Assembly: GCA_001512765.1 (NCBI GenBank)
Contig: LFSO01000026.1
Location: 1 to 42,281, forward strand
Origin: Clostridiales bacterium DTU053
Lineage (GTDB): Bacteria > Bacillota > Clostridia > Oscillospirales > Acutalibacteraceae
DNA: 42,281 nt
Reading direction: 5' to 3'
In this document: positions 8,876-16,822 of the stretch, piece after piece
How the letters are laid out: every line of letters begins with the position of its first letter
Numbering within the stretch: the first letter of the stretch is position 1
Notes under the pieces: generated by a model
Told to the model about the DNA's origin: nothing
Seen by the model: the letters and a program-made list of their open reading frames with translations, nothing else
The model's database searches: none
Translations under genes and position numbers: made by a program

Positions 8876-9799
8876 TTGAATTTTTTTGACCTTCACTGCG
8901 ATACGATAACCGAGCTGCACAAAAAGGGAGAGTCCTTAAAAAATAACAGCCTTCACATATCCCTTGAGAAGGCAGATTGCTTTGATGCTTACAAGCAGGT
9001 CTTTGCCATATTCATTCCCGACACTTTAAGGGGCAAGACTGCGGCAGTCTATTTTGATGAGGTCTGCGATTTTTATTATGAGCAGCTCTCGGAAAACAAG
9101 GATTCTATATCTCCATACATAGATTTTGAAAACCAATCCAAGTACAAAGCGATTTTGGCGGTTGAAGGAGCCGCAGCCGCGGCTGGCACCATAGAAGGGC
9201 TGCATCATCTGTATAACAGGGGTGTAAAGCTGATAACCCTTACATGGAACGCCGACAACGAGGTGGCGAGCGGCTGTTTTTCGGAGACTGACAACGGCTT
9301 TACCCCTTTCGGCAAAGAGTTTGTTAAGGAGATGGAGCGGCTTAAAATTGCCGTTGATGTTTCCCACCTTTCCGATAAGAGCTTTTGGCATCTGGCGGAA
9401 TTCGCGGAAAAACCCTTTATAGCAAGCCATTCCTGCTGCAGAATTGTTGATAATCCGTACGCTAAGCGGAGAAATCTCACAGATGAGCAGATAAAGCATA
9501 TAATCGGCATCGGCGGAATTATAGGAATTAATTTCTGCGTAAGTTTTCTCGGCTGTGACGAAAAAAGCGGATTTGACGAGGTTTACAGGCATATTTACCA
9601 TGCTCTGAGCCTTGGAGGAGAAAAGACTGTCTGCATCGGCAGCGACTTTGACGGCTGCAATGTTCCCGATGATTTAAACAGCCTCAATAAAATCCCCGAG
9701 CTTTATTCCTACCTTATATCAAGAGGAATAAAGCAAGATACCCTTGATGACATCTTCCATAACAACGCGGAAAGATTTTTTAAAAAATTGCTTGCATAA
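8876..9799 (+). CDS. Membrane dipeptidase family (peptidase M19)
   Basis: A 307-residue zinc dipeptidase of the renal dipeptidase family, which cleaves diverse dipeptides, often with a D-residue at the second position. Metal ligands and family motifs: LHCDT (His7, Asp9), the bridging Glu in LAVEGA, VDVSHLSD, IASHSCCR, and GSDFDG. There is no signal peptide, so it is likely cytoplasmic. It starts at TTG 8876 behind GAGGTGG. It is the last gene of the operon and ends at the two-way terminator at 9805-9830. The natural substrate cannot be told from sequence. Confidence 0.93.
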   Translation: MNFFDLHCDTITELHKKGESLKNNSLHISLEKADCFDAYKQVFAIFIPDTLRGKTAAVYFDEVCDFYYEQLSENKDSISPYIDFENQSKYKAILAVEGAAAAAGTIEGLHHLYNRGVKLITLTWNADNEVASGCFSETDNGFTPFGKEFVKEMERLKIAVDVSHLSDKSFWHLAEFAEKPFIASHSCCRIVDNPYAKRRNLTDEQIKHIIGIGGIIGINFCVSFLGCDEKSGFDEVYRHIYHALSLGGEKTVCIGSDFDGCNVPDDLNSLNKIPELYSYLISRGIKQDTLDDIFHNNAERFFKKLLA

Positions 9800-9804
9800 A
9801 AAGA

Positions 9805-9830
9805 CCCTCTCCGAAATCTTTTGGAGAGGG
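9805..9830. terminator. Bidirectional rho-independent terminator
   Basis: Perfect 8-bp stem CCCTCTCC / GGAGAGGG with a 10-base loop. It is flanked by A-rich sequence on the left (9798-9802) and T-rich sequence on the right. It lies between the stop of the dipeptidase gene and the stop of the convergent rnhA, and can serve both. Confidence 0.88.
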
Positions 9831-9832
9831 AT

Positions 9833-10276
9833 TTATTTTGCGTACTTTTTTGACTGCTTTACGGCAATTTTATCGCATCTTTCATTCTCGGGGTGACCGG
9901 CATGGCCTCTGAGCCATATGATTTTTACATCATGCTGAGCTATCAGATTTAAAAGCTGTTCCCACAAATCAGGGTTCAAAGCGGGTGAATTGTCGCCTTT
10001 TTTCCAGCCTTTTTTCCTCCAGCTTTCAGCCCAGCCTTTTGTAATGGCGTCGGCAACATATTTTGAGTCGGTATAGATTTCAACGGCGCATCTGCGTTTT
10101 AGAGCTTTTAGCCCTTCAATAACGGCGGTCAGCTCCATGCGGTTGTTGGTGGTGCTTTTCTCGCCGCCGCAAAGCACCTTTTCGTGCTCCCGGTACTTTA
10201 ATATCGCGCACCATCCCCCGGGACCCGGGTTCATGGAGCAGGCTCCGTCTGTATATAATCTGACTATGCTATCCAT
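9833..10276 (-). CDS. rnhA: Ribonuclease HI
   Basis: A 147-residue type 1 ribonuclease H degrading the RNA strand of RNA/DNA hybrids. The catalytic set D10, E48, D70 and D135 is in place: YTDGACSMNPGPGGW, NNRMELTAVIEGL, IYTDSKYV, and WLRGHAGHPENERCD with its histidines. It lacks the N-terminal hybrid-binding domain of eukaryotic-type enzymes. Transcription likely starts from the promoter at 10312-10339. It lies 1.35 kb from rnhB on the opposite strand, so both RNase H types are present, close together but not in one operon. Confidence 0.96.
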   Translation of the reverse strand: MDSIVRLYTDGACSMNPGPGGWCAILKYREHEKVLCGGEKSTTNNRMELTAVIEGLKALKRRCAVEIYTDSKYVADAITKGWAESWRKKGWKKGDNSPALNPDLWEQLLNLIAQHDVKIIWLRGHAGHPENERCDKIAVKQSKKYAK

Positions 10277-10299
10277 TTCATTGCCTTTCTTTCATTACT

Positions 10300-10328
10300 T
10301 TGACAAAAATAATTCTATCATATTAAAG
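10300..10328 (+). promoter_or_regulatory. Possible promoter for the nucleotidyltransferase gene
   Basis: Perfect TTGACA (10300-10305) with a 17-base spacer to TTAAAG (10323-10328), or 15 bases to TATTAA. The -10 is poor. It overlaps the rnhA promoter on the other strand, about 105 bases before the start at 10435. Confidence 0.3.
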
Positions 10329-10339
10329 CTCGAATTCAA
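10312..10339 (-). promoter_or_regulatory. Putative sigma-A promoter of rnhA, extended -10
   Basis: Read on the minus strand: TTGAAT (10339-10334), a 16-base spacer ending in TGA, then TAGAAT (10317-10312). The TG one base ahead of the -10 makes it an extended -10 element. It lies 36 bases before the rnhA start codon. Confidence 0.6.
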
Positions 10340-10434
10340 GTATATTTTGGTTATGTTTGATTAATTTCCAATCTCCTTGGCAATAATATCAAAGGAAAAT
10401 ATCGGCCTTATTGGCTTTGCTAAGGAGAGAATAA

Positions 10435-12762
10435 ATGAAAGCTGTTATTATGGCAGGCGGGGAGGGCACTCGTTTAAGACCTCTGACCTGCAACCTTCCC
10501 AAACCTATGGCTCGTGTATTCGGCAGACCCGTTCTTGACTACATTGTGGATTTGCTCAGCGTACAGGGCTTTGACGAGGCTATTGTCACGCTGAAATATA
10601 TGCCCGAATACATCAATGACTATATTGAGGATAATAATGGCTCAAAAATGAAGCTGAAAGGCATAGTGGAGGAGGGGGCACTGGGCACCGCGGGAAGCGT
10701 CAGGAATGCCGCCTCCGATTTCACCGAGCCTTTCCTTGTCATCAGCGGCGACGCTATTTGCGATTTTAATCTCAGAGACGCCTACAATAATCATATTGAG
10801 AACAATGCCCTGTTTACTGTTGTGGGCACAAGGGTTTCCGACCCGAGGGAATACGGTCTTATTAACGCCAGCAAGGACGGCAAGATTTTAAGTTTTAACG
10901 AAAAGCCCGGCTGGGGTCAGATTACCACAAACCTTGCTAATACGGGAATTTATATTATTAATCCCGAAGTGCTGAAACTCATACCCGAAGGCGAGTTTTT
11001 CGACTTTGCCTCCGATTTGTTCCCCCTTATGCTCTCAAAGGGTATGGAGCTGCGCGTCTATGAGGCGGGCGGCTACTGGTGCGATATAGGCGATGTTGAG
11101 GCATATAAATACTGCCACTTTGATATAATGAGCGGCAAGACGGGCATCATCCTGCCCTATACCGCAAAAGGCATTTATACCCGCGAAGTGCTGCCCGAAG
11201 GCGATTATACCCTTGTTCCCCCTGTGTATATAGGCAGGGATGTGACCATCGGCGACAAGGCGGTTATAGGCCCTAATACCGTTATTGACGACGGCTGCAA
11301 TATCGGCGCGGGCGCTGAGGTTAAGTCCTCGGTTGTACTGAATTCCGTCCATATTGCCGCGAACGCATATCTTAATTCCTCGGTCGTATGCGAAGGCGCT
11401 GTGATAAAGAGCGGCGCAAGGCTGTTTGAAAATACCGTCATCGGAGCTAATGCCGTTATCGGCGAGAATGCGATAATTAAGAACAATGTACGAATTTGGC
11501 CCGAAAAGCAGGTTGGCGAAGGCGCAGAAGTCATTGACAATATAAGAGACGGTAATGTCACCAGAGATGTTTTCGGAGACGAGGGTATTGGCGGCATAAC
11601 CTTCTCTGAGCTCAGCTGCGAAAAGGCGGCAAGACTCGGCTGCGCCGTTGGCAGCTCCAAGAACGGCAGAAGGGTATGCATTGCACACGACGGAAAGGCC
11701 GCGTCCCTTGCAATTGAAAAGGCTATTACAGCGGGGCTTATGTCGACAGGCGCAAGGGTTCTGGGGTTCGGTGACTCCTTTGTTTCGGAGCTTAAATTCT
11801 TTACAGGCTACTGTGACCTGAAATCGGGCATTTTTATCCGCACGGAGAACGACTATACCGAAATAATGCTCTTTGGCGAGCTGGGTCTGCCCCTTACAAG
11901 AAAGGCGGAGAGGGAAATCAGCGACAAATACAGGCGCTGCGATTTTATCCGCTGCACTCAGGACAGCTGCGCCGATGTGGTTGATATATCCGCCATTAAA
12001 GGCAGTTATCGCAGGGAGCTTGAAAAAAGCGCCTTCTCAAGCCTTGACGGTGTCGGCGCCAAGGTAAGCTCTGACAACGAAAAAATAAAGCTCGTTATAA
12101 ACAACTGCCTGAATAATTTAAAACTTTCAGAGAAAGACTATCCTGTGTTTATTATCGATTCTACGGGTACAAAAGTTTACGCGAAGGATGAAAACGGCGA
12201 GGAGATTTCATACGAAACACTTCTCTGCCTTGCTGCATATGATGAGCTGTCACAGGGAAAGGATATCGTTATTTCCTCCGAGGCTCCCATGGTGATAGAC
12301 ACTCTCGCAAAGGATTTCGGCGTAAATGTAAGGCGTTATATAAGCAGCTCGCCCGAATTCGAGGACGAAGAAATGCGCGCTACCGCCGAGAAGAACAAAT
12401 GGGGATATGACGCTCTGTTCCTGACAGTAAAAATCCTTTCAATGATGAAAAAAGAAGAAAGGTCTTTGTCGGAGCTTATAAAATACCTGCCTAAGTTTAT
12501 GATAATTAAGAAGGCGATTCCGCTTAACTTCTCGCCTTCTAAGCTTACCGAGGTTTTCGCGAAGTCCGGAGGAGCAATTCCTATTACCGCGGACGGAAAA
12601 ACTATAAAAATTGAGGCCGGCAAGGGCAGAGCGGTGCTTGCTCCCACAAGAACGGGAAAGATGCTTAAAGTCTACTCCGAGGGGCACGATACCGAGATAG
12701 CGGGCGAACTTGCCTTTGAGATAGAAAAAATAATAAACAGTGCCAATATTGACATCAAATAG
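10435..12762 (+). CDS. Sugar nucleotidyltransferase fused to left-handed beta-helix and degenerate phosphomannomutase domain
   Basis: A 775-residue fusion. Residues 1-235 are a nucleotidyltransferase (GGEGTRLRPLT at 8-18, metal loop in VISGDAICDF, NEKP, and GYWCDIGDVEAY), most like mannose-1-phosphate guanylyltransferase or a related NDP-sugar pyrophosphorylase. Residues 240-370 are hexapeptide repeats (IGDKAVIGPNTVIDDG and similar). Residues 385-775 align by layout with phosphomannomutase/phosphoglucomutase, but the serine loop that should read TASHxP is replaced by FIRTENDYTE (about residue 467), and the DGDxDR metal loop is replaced by IIDSTGTKVY. The mutase half is therefore probably not catalytic. 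Such fusions are known from Clostridia and Cyanobacteria. ATG 10435 follows AAGGAGAG. Confidence 0.88.
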   Translation: MKAVIMAGGEGTRLRPLTCNLPKPMARVFGRPVLDYIVDLLSVQGFDEAIVTLKYMPEYINDYIEDNNGSKMKLKGIVEEGALGTAGSVRNAASDFTEPFLVISGDAICDFNLRDAYNNHIENNALFTVVGTRVSDPREYGLINASKDGKILSFNEKPGWGQITTNLANTGIYIINPEVLKLIPEGEFFDFASDLFPLMLSKGMELRVYEAGGYWCDIGDVEAYKYCHFDIMSGKTGIILPYTAKGIYTREVLPEGDYTLVPPVYIGRDVTIGDKAVIGPNTVIDDGCNIGAGAEVKSSVVLNSVHIAANAYLNSSVVCEGAVIKSGARLFENTVIGANAVIGENAIIKNNVRIWPEKQVGEGAEVIDNIRDGNVTRDVFGDEGIGGITFSELSCEKAARLGCAVGSSKNGRRVCIAHDGKAASLAIEKAITAGLMSTGARVLGFGDSFVSELKFFTGYCDLKSGIFIRTENDYTEIMLFGELGLPLTRKAEREISDKYRRCDFIRCTQDSCADVVDISAIKGSYRRELEKSAFSSLDGVGAKVSSDNEKIKLVINNCLNNLKLSEKDYPVFIIDSTGTKVYAKDENGEEISYETLLCLAAYDELSQGKDIVISSEAPMVIDTLAKDFGVNVRRYISSSPEFEDEEMRATAEKNKWGYDALFLTVKILSMMKKEERSLSELIKYLPKFMIIKKAIPLNFSPSKLTEVFAKSGGAIPITADGKTIKIEAGKGRAVLAPTRTGKMLKVYSEGHDTEIAGELAFEIEKIINSANIDIK

Positions 12763-12783
12763 CATAAATAGTACAATTTATAC

Positions 12784-12805
12784 GGTATGCTGGGCAAAGC
12801 ATACC
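12784..12805. other. 8-bp perfect hairpin of unknown role
   Basis: GGTATGCT (12784-12791) and AGCATACC (12798-12805) with a six-base loop, 21 bases after the upstream stop codon. No T-tract follows on the plus strand, so it is not a standard terminator. It may stabilise the 3' end of the upstream mRNA. Confidence 0.45.
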
Positions 12806-12877
12806 TACATAATGTGCTGTAAATAAAATAGAATTGCAGCTTAAAATATATTCGATTTAATTTTTATTTGAACATTG

Positions 12878-12903
12878 AGTCTTGAGCAGAGTCAAGACTT
12901 TTT
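12878..12903 (+). terminator. Putative terminator upstream of the rnjA leader
   Basis: Perfect inverted repeat AGTCTTGA (12878-12885) / TCAAGACT (12892-12899), six-base loop, followed by TTTTT. It would end transcripts from the nucleotidyltransferase gene. The same palindrome overlaps a possible -35 element (TTGAGC, 12882) of the rnjA leader, so an operator role is an alternative. Confidence 0.6.
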
Positions 12904-12913
12904 AATAAACAAC

Positions 12914-13039
12914 AGCCAAACACATTTGAATGAAAATCCCTTTCTTGAGGGGTTAGTTGTCTATTGCTAAAATTTTGAGATCCCGGCATAGTTTAATGCG
13001 TGGGGGAGCTGAGTATTCCCGTCAAATGTGTTTTGGGCT
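12914..13039 (+). ncRNA. Structured RNA in the rnjA leader, class not recognised
   Basis: Bases 12914-12929 pair with 13022-13039 in a nearly continuous 16-bp stem: CACATTTGA against TCAAATGTG, extended outward by AGCCAAA against TTTTGGGCT with two single-base bulges. It closes a 92-base interior. Inside are a hairpin AATCCCT/AGGGGTT (12935-12941 with 12948-12954), and a stem GCAT/ATGC (12986-12989 with 12996-12999) flanked by CCC/GGG and by a further GGGA/TCCC option. The fold ends about five bases before the AAGGAG of rnjA. It could be a cis-acting leader controlling rnjA translation or a stable small RNA. I found no T-box, purine, THF, ZTP or SRP signature, and 6S RNA is not excluded. Confidence 0.55.
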
Positions 13040-13055
13040 AAGATAAGGAGATAAT

Positions 13056-14819
13056 ATGCAAACAACCAAAATCAAAAAGACAACCACATCCAAAAAACAA
13101 AGCGATATGCCGCTTTATTCAAAACGCAGTCCCGCGAGAAAGAAAGCGACATCCGAAAAGGGTAAGCCCGTTAAAATCGCTTTTCTCGGCGGACTTAACG
13201 AAATAGGAAAAAACATGACTCTCATAGAGTACGATGATGATATTATCATCATAGACTGCGGTCTCGCGTTCCCAGACAGCGATATGCTCGGCGTTGACCT
13301 TGTCATTCCCGATTTCACATATGTCGAGCGCAACGCCGACAAGCTCAAAGGTGTTCTCATTACACACGGACATGAGGACCATATCGGAGGACTTGCGTTC
13401 CTTCTCAAAACCGTAAAGGTTCCCGTTTACGCGACAAAGCTGTCTATTGGTCTTATCGAAGGTAAACTCAAAGAGCATAAGATTCTTGAAGACGCGAAGC
13501 TCAATGTAATAAAGCCAGGTCAGAAGTTTAAACTGGGCAAGTTTGAAATTGAGGCGATTCATGTAAACCATTCGATTCCCGACTCGGTTTCATACGCCAT
13601 CAAGTGCGACGCGGGCACAATTCTGCATACAGGCGACTTTAAAATAGACACTACGCCGATTGACGGCGAGGTTATTGACCTTTCCCGCTTTGCCGAGCTT
13701 GGCAAGGAGGGTGTGCTTTGTATGCTTTCCGACTCCACAAACGCGGAGCGTGAAGGCTATTCCGCAAGCGAAAGCAAGGTCGGCGACTCTTTCGGAAATC
13801 TTTTCTCTAAGGCTGGAAAGAGAAGGCTTATTATCGCCACCTTCGCGTCCAATATTCACAGGATTCAGCAGATAATCGATGTCGCGCACAAAACTGGCAG
13901 AAAGGTTGCCCTCTCTGGACGCAGCATTGAGTATGTCGTTAAAATCAGCACAGAGTTGGGTTATCTCAATATCCCCGAAGGTTTGCTTATCGGCATTGAG
14001 AAAATCAACAACTACAACGACGACCAGCTTGTAATAATCACCACGGGCAGCCAGGGCGAGCCTATGTCCGCTCTGACAAGAATGGCTATGTCCGAGCACA
14101 GAAAAGTTGATATAGGCGCGAACGACTATGTCATTATTTCCGCAACGCCCATTCCCGGCAACGAAAAGACTGTAAGCAAGGTTATAAACGAGCTAATTAA
14201 GCTCGGCGCTGAGGTTATTTACGAAAAAATGCACGAGGTGCATGTTTCTGGCCACGCTTATCAGGAAGAGCTTAAACTCATGATGGCTCTTGTAAAGCCC
14301 AAATACTTTATACCTATCCACGGTGAGCAAAAGCATCTCAGAAAACATGCGGCTCTTGCGGAGCTTATCGGAATCCCCAGCGAAAACATTGTCATTGCCG
14401 ACATCGGCTCTCAGGTTGAGTTCCTGGGCGACTCTATGCGAGTATCCACAGGTATTCCCGCTGGCAGAGTATTCGTCGACGGCTACGGCGTCGGCGATGT
14501 GGGCAGCATTGTGCTTCGCGACAGAAAGCTTCTTTCTCAGGACGGCATAATAGTTATTTCTTTCGTTATAGATTCGGTTTCAAGAGAAATAATTTCTCCC
14601 CCCGAAATCACATCAAGAGGCTTTGTATATGTAAGAGAGTCCGAGCAGCTGTTCAGTGCCGCCAGCGAGCAGGCTCTGCACATCGCGCAGAGAGTGCTTG
14701 ACAACGATTCCTATGACCTTAATGCCGTTCGCACAAGGGTCAGGGACGACATCGCTAAGTTCATGTACGAAAAAACCAAGCGCAGCCCGATGGTCCTGCC
14801 AGTTATTCTTGAGGTTTAA
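13056..14819 (+). CDS. rnjA: Ribonuclease J
   Basis: A 587-residue metallo-beta-lactamase/beta-CASP ribonuclease with 5'-3' exo- and endonuclease activity, central to mRNA decay and rRNA maturation in Firmicutes. Zinc site HGHEDH (residues 104-109), followed by IGG; the HTGDF motif, SDSTNAEREG, the beta-CASP residues including TTGSQGEP, and the HVSGHA motif are all visible. A Lys/Ser/Thr-rich N-terminal extension of about 38 residues precedes the usual start (VKIAFLGGLNEIGKN). ATG 13056 follows AAGGAG. It is preceded by the folded leader at 12914-13039. Only one RNase J is visible here. Confidence 0.96.
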   Translation: MQTTKIKKTTTSKKQSDMPLYSKRSPARKKATSEKGKPVKIAFLGGLNEIGKNMTLIEYDDDIIIIDCGLAFPDSDMLGVDLVIPDFTYVERNADKLKGVLITHGHEDHIGGLAFLLKTVKVPVYATKLSIGLIEGKLKEHKILEDAKLNVIKPGQKFKLGKFEIEAIHVNHSIPDSVSYAIKCDAGTILHTGDFKIDTTPIDGEVIDLSRFAELGKEGVLCMLSDSTNAEREGYSASESKVGDSFGNLFSKAGKRRLIIATFASNIHRIQQIIDVAHKTGRKVALSGRSIEYVVKISTELGYLNIPEGLLIGIEKINNYNDDQLVIITTGSQGEPMSALTRMAMSEHRKVDIGANDYVIISATPIPGNEKTVSKVINELIKLGAEVIYEKMHEVHVSGHAYQEELKLMMALVKPKYFIPIHGEQKHLRKHAALAELIGIPSENIVIADIGSQVEFLGDSMRVSTGIPAGRVFVDGYGVGDVGSIVLRDRKLLSQDGIIVISFVIDSVSREIISPPEITSRGFVYVRESEQLFSAASEQALHIAQRVLDNDSYDLNAVRTRVRDDIAKFMYEKTKRSPMVLPVILEV

Positions 14820-14850
14820 TTCACAGCTTTTTTAAAGCAGATGATGACTA

Positions 14851-14900
14851 ATAGGGTTTTTTATGATACACTAAGTTAATAAATACTAAAATTACCCTAT
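14851..14900 (+). promoter_or_regulatory. Inverted repeat in the rplI leader
   Basis: ATAGGGT (14851-14857) and ACCCTAT (14894-14900) are perfect complements separated by 36 AT-rich bases, located 36 bases before rplI. A TATGAT (14862-14867) lies inside, without a convincing -35. A small GCTTT/AAAGC hairpin (14826-14838) right after rnjA may be a weak terminator. Confidence 0.35.
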
Positions 14901-14935
14901 GTAGCTTTTTAAAGTTACAGAAAGGATTTGATATT

Positions 14936-15376
14936 ATGCAGGTTATTTTGACTCAGGACATTAAAAACCTCGGCAAAAAGGGCGAGATGGTAAATGTTTC
15001 GGATGGTTATGCCCGCAACTATTTATTCCCCAGAAAGCTCGCAACCGAGGTTAACGCTCAGGCTCTGACTGAGCTTAAAAACAGAGAGGCGGCAAAGCAG
15101 CACAAGATAGACACAGAGATTGCCAACGCCAGAGCAAATGCCGAGAAGCTGGAAGGCAAGACTGTAAAGATCACCGCAAAAGCGGGTCAGAGCGGCAAGC
15201 TCTTCGGCTCGGTAACTTCAAAGGAAATCGCCGAGGCAATAAAAGAGCAAATCGGCATTGAAATTGACCGCAGGAAAATCAGCGTAGCCGAAATCAAGGC
15301 TTACGGTACATACCCCTGCGAGATAAAGCTTTATACAGGCATTTCCGCCACTATGTATGTTGCTGTGGGAGAATAG
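14936..15376 (+). CDS. rplI: 50S ribosomal protein L9
   Basis: A 146-residue L9 with the N-terminal domain signature QVILTQDIKNLGKKGEMVNV and the 23S-binding segment GYARNYLFPRKLA, a long connecting helix, and the C-terminal domain (SGKLFGSVTSKEIAEAI). ATG 14936 follows AGAAAGGA. rplI directly before dnaB is conserved across Firmicutes. The c-di-AMP phosphodiesterase gene gdpP, usually upstream in Bacilli, is replaced here by rnjA. Confidence 0.97.
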   Translation: MQVILTQDIKNLGKKGEMVNVSDGYARNYLFPRKLATEVNAQALTELKNREAAKQHKIDTEIANARANAEKLEGKTVKITAKAGQSGKLFGSVTSKEIAEAIKEQIGIEIDRRKISVAEIKAYGTYPCEIKLYTGISATMYVAVGE

Positions 15377-15416
15377 CATCTTAACCTTTATTTCAACGGG
15401 GTGCTAAGTTAAAACA

Positions 15417-16781
15417 ATGATTGATTCCGTTTCTATCGACAATAACGCATTACCATACAGCTTGGAGGCTGAGCAGGCAGTGCTCGGCGCTCTTTTGCTC
15501 GACCCGCCTTCTCTAAGCAAGGTGGCAATGTTTTTAAAGCCCGAGCATTTTTATCTGGAGCACCATAAAAAGATTTATTCCACAATAATAAATCTTGACG
15601 CTGCCAAGGGCGGCAAGTTTGATGTATTGCTTGTTCTCGAGGCTTTAAAGGCTGAGAATATCTACTCAGACGAGGCTGGAAAGGCGTATCTCCTGCAGCT
15701 ATCCCAGTCGGTTCCCTCCGCAGCGAATGTTGAAGCCTACGCGAAGATAGTCAAAGAAAAATACTACATAAGAACGCTTGTAAAGGTTTCCGAGGAGATT
15801 ATTAAAACCGCAACCAGCGGCGAAGAAAGCGCCGATGTTCTCCTTGACAATGCTGAGCAGAGAATTTACGACATAAGGCAGGGCAGGGGCGTAGTCGGCC
15901 CCTCAAGGTTCAGCGAAGTCATAGGTCTTGTTTATGAAAAGCTCTATCAGCTCTCCTCCGACGAAAGGCACCTTTATGCGGGGCTTTCCACAGGTTTCAG
16001 CGACCTTGACAGGGTTATTACGGGACTTAATAAGTCGGACCTTATACTTATAGGCGCCCGCCCCGCAATGGGTAAGACAAGCTTTGCGCTGAATCTTGCG
16101 AGAAATGTTGCTGTAAAGGGCAATAAAAAGGTTGTTTTCTTCAGTCTTGAAATGTCCAAGGAGCAGCTTGCCCAAAGGGTCCTTGCCATGGAGGCTAGAA
16201 TCAGGAGCCACAAAATGCGCACGGGCAACTTCACTCCCAAAGAGTGGGAGCAGCTTGCCTCCGCGGCGGCTTTCCTAAGTAATTGTGAATTGTACTTTGA
16301 CGATACATCCAACATAACCGTGCCCGAAATGAAGGCAAGAATCAGGCGTCTTAAAGATGTTGACTGCGTATTCATCGACTACCTACAGCTTATGCAGTCC
16401 AGCAAGAGAACAGAGAACAGAGTGCAGGAGGTTTCCGAAATTACAAGGAGCCTCAAGCTCATGGCTAAGGATTTGAATATCCCTGTGGTAACCTGCGCTC
16501 AGCTGGCAAGAGCTACGGAGGCAAGGGGCAGATCCAAAAAGCCTCAGCTCTCCGACCTAAGAGAATCTGGCTCAATTGAGCAGGACGCCGATATAGTCAT
16601 CATGCTTTATCGTGAGGACTATTATCAGAAGATGGAGGGCGAAACGGAAGTATCGGATATAAACAAGGCAGAGCTTTTGATTCAAAAGAACAGGCACGGC
16701 CCCACCGATACCGTAGAGCTTGCGTGGAATCCCGAATATACACTGTTTACTTCTATAGAAAGAGAAAGAGAGGACGAATAG
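15417..16781 (+). CDS. dnaB: Replicative DNA helicase DnaB
   Basis: A 454-residue hexameric helicase that unwinds the replication fork. The N-terminal primase-interacting domain starts with PYSLEAEQAVLGALLLDP. The RecA-like domain has Walker A GARPAMGKTSFAL (about residues 212-224), FSLEMS, Walker B FIDYLQLM, and the DLRESGSIEQDAD motif with the arginine finger region. There is no intein. Start ATG 15417; the nearest Shine-Dalgarno-like sequence (ACGGGGTG) is about 15 bases away, so initiation may be modest. A hairpin overlaps its stop codon. Confidence 0.97.
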   Translation: MIDSVSIDNNALPYSLEAEQAVLGALLLDPPSLSKVAMFLKPEHFYLEHHKKIYSTIINLDAAKGGKFDVLLVLEALKAENIYSDEAGKAYLLQLSQSVPSAANVEAYAKIVKEKYYIRTLVKVSEEIIKTATSGEESADVLLDNAEQRIYDIRQGRGVVGPSRFSEVIGLVYEKLYQLSSDERHLYAGLSTGFSDLDRVITGLNKSDLILIGARPAMGKTSFALNLARNVAVKGNKKVVFFSLEMSKEQLAQRVLAMEARIRSHKMRTGNFTPKEWEQLASAAAFLSNCELYFDDTSNITVPEMKARIRRLKDVDCVFIDYLQLMQSSKRTENRVQEVSEITRSLKLMAKDLNIPVVTCAQLARATEARGRSKKPQLSDLRESGSIEQDADIVIMLYREDYYQKMEGETEVSDINKAELLIQKNRHGPTDTVELAWNPEYTLFTSIEREREDE

Positions 16782-16790
16782 CCTCTCTTT
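16765..16790 (+). terminator. Possible weak terminator overlapping the dnaB stop
   Basis: AAAGAGAGG (16765-16773) pairs with CCTCTCTTT (16782-16790), a 9-bp stem with an eight-base loop that contains the dnaB TAG. It is followed by ATATTTAATA rather than a clean T-run, so it may attenuate rather than stop transcription into tilS. Confidence 0.45.
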
Positions 16791-16822
16791 ATATTTAATA
16801 CCACAGTTTGCAAAGGGTAAAA

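Noticed and set aside
11035..11688. 217-codon minus-strand frame inside the nucleotidyltransferase fusion
   Set aside because: Mirrors the hexapeptide-repeat and mutase-like region; no independent signals.
12914..13039. rnjA leader as a T-box, purine, THF or ZTP riboswitch, or small SRP RNA
   Set aside because: None of the conserved sequence blocks of those classes is visible. 6S RNA could not be excluded without a covariance search but the element looks short for it.
15417..16781. Intein in dnaB
   Set aside because: dnaB is a common intein site, but the 454-residue length and unbroken motifs show none.
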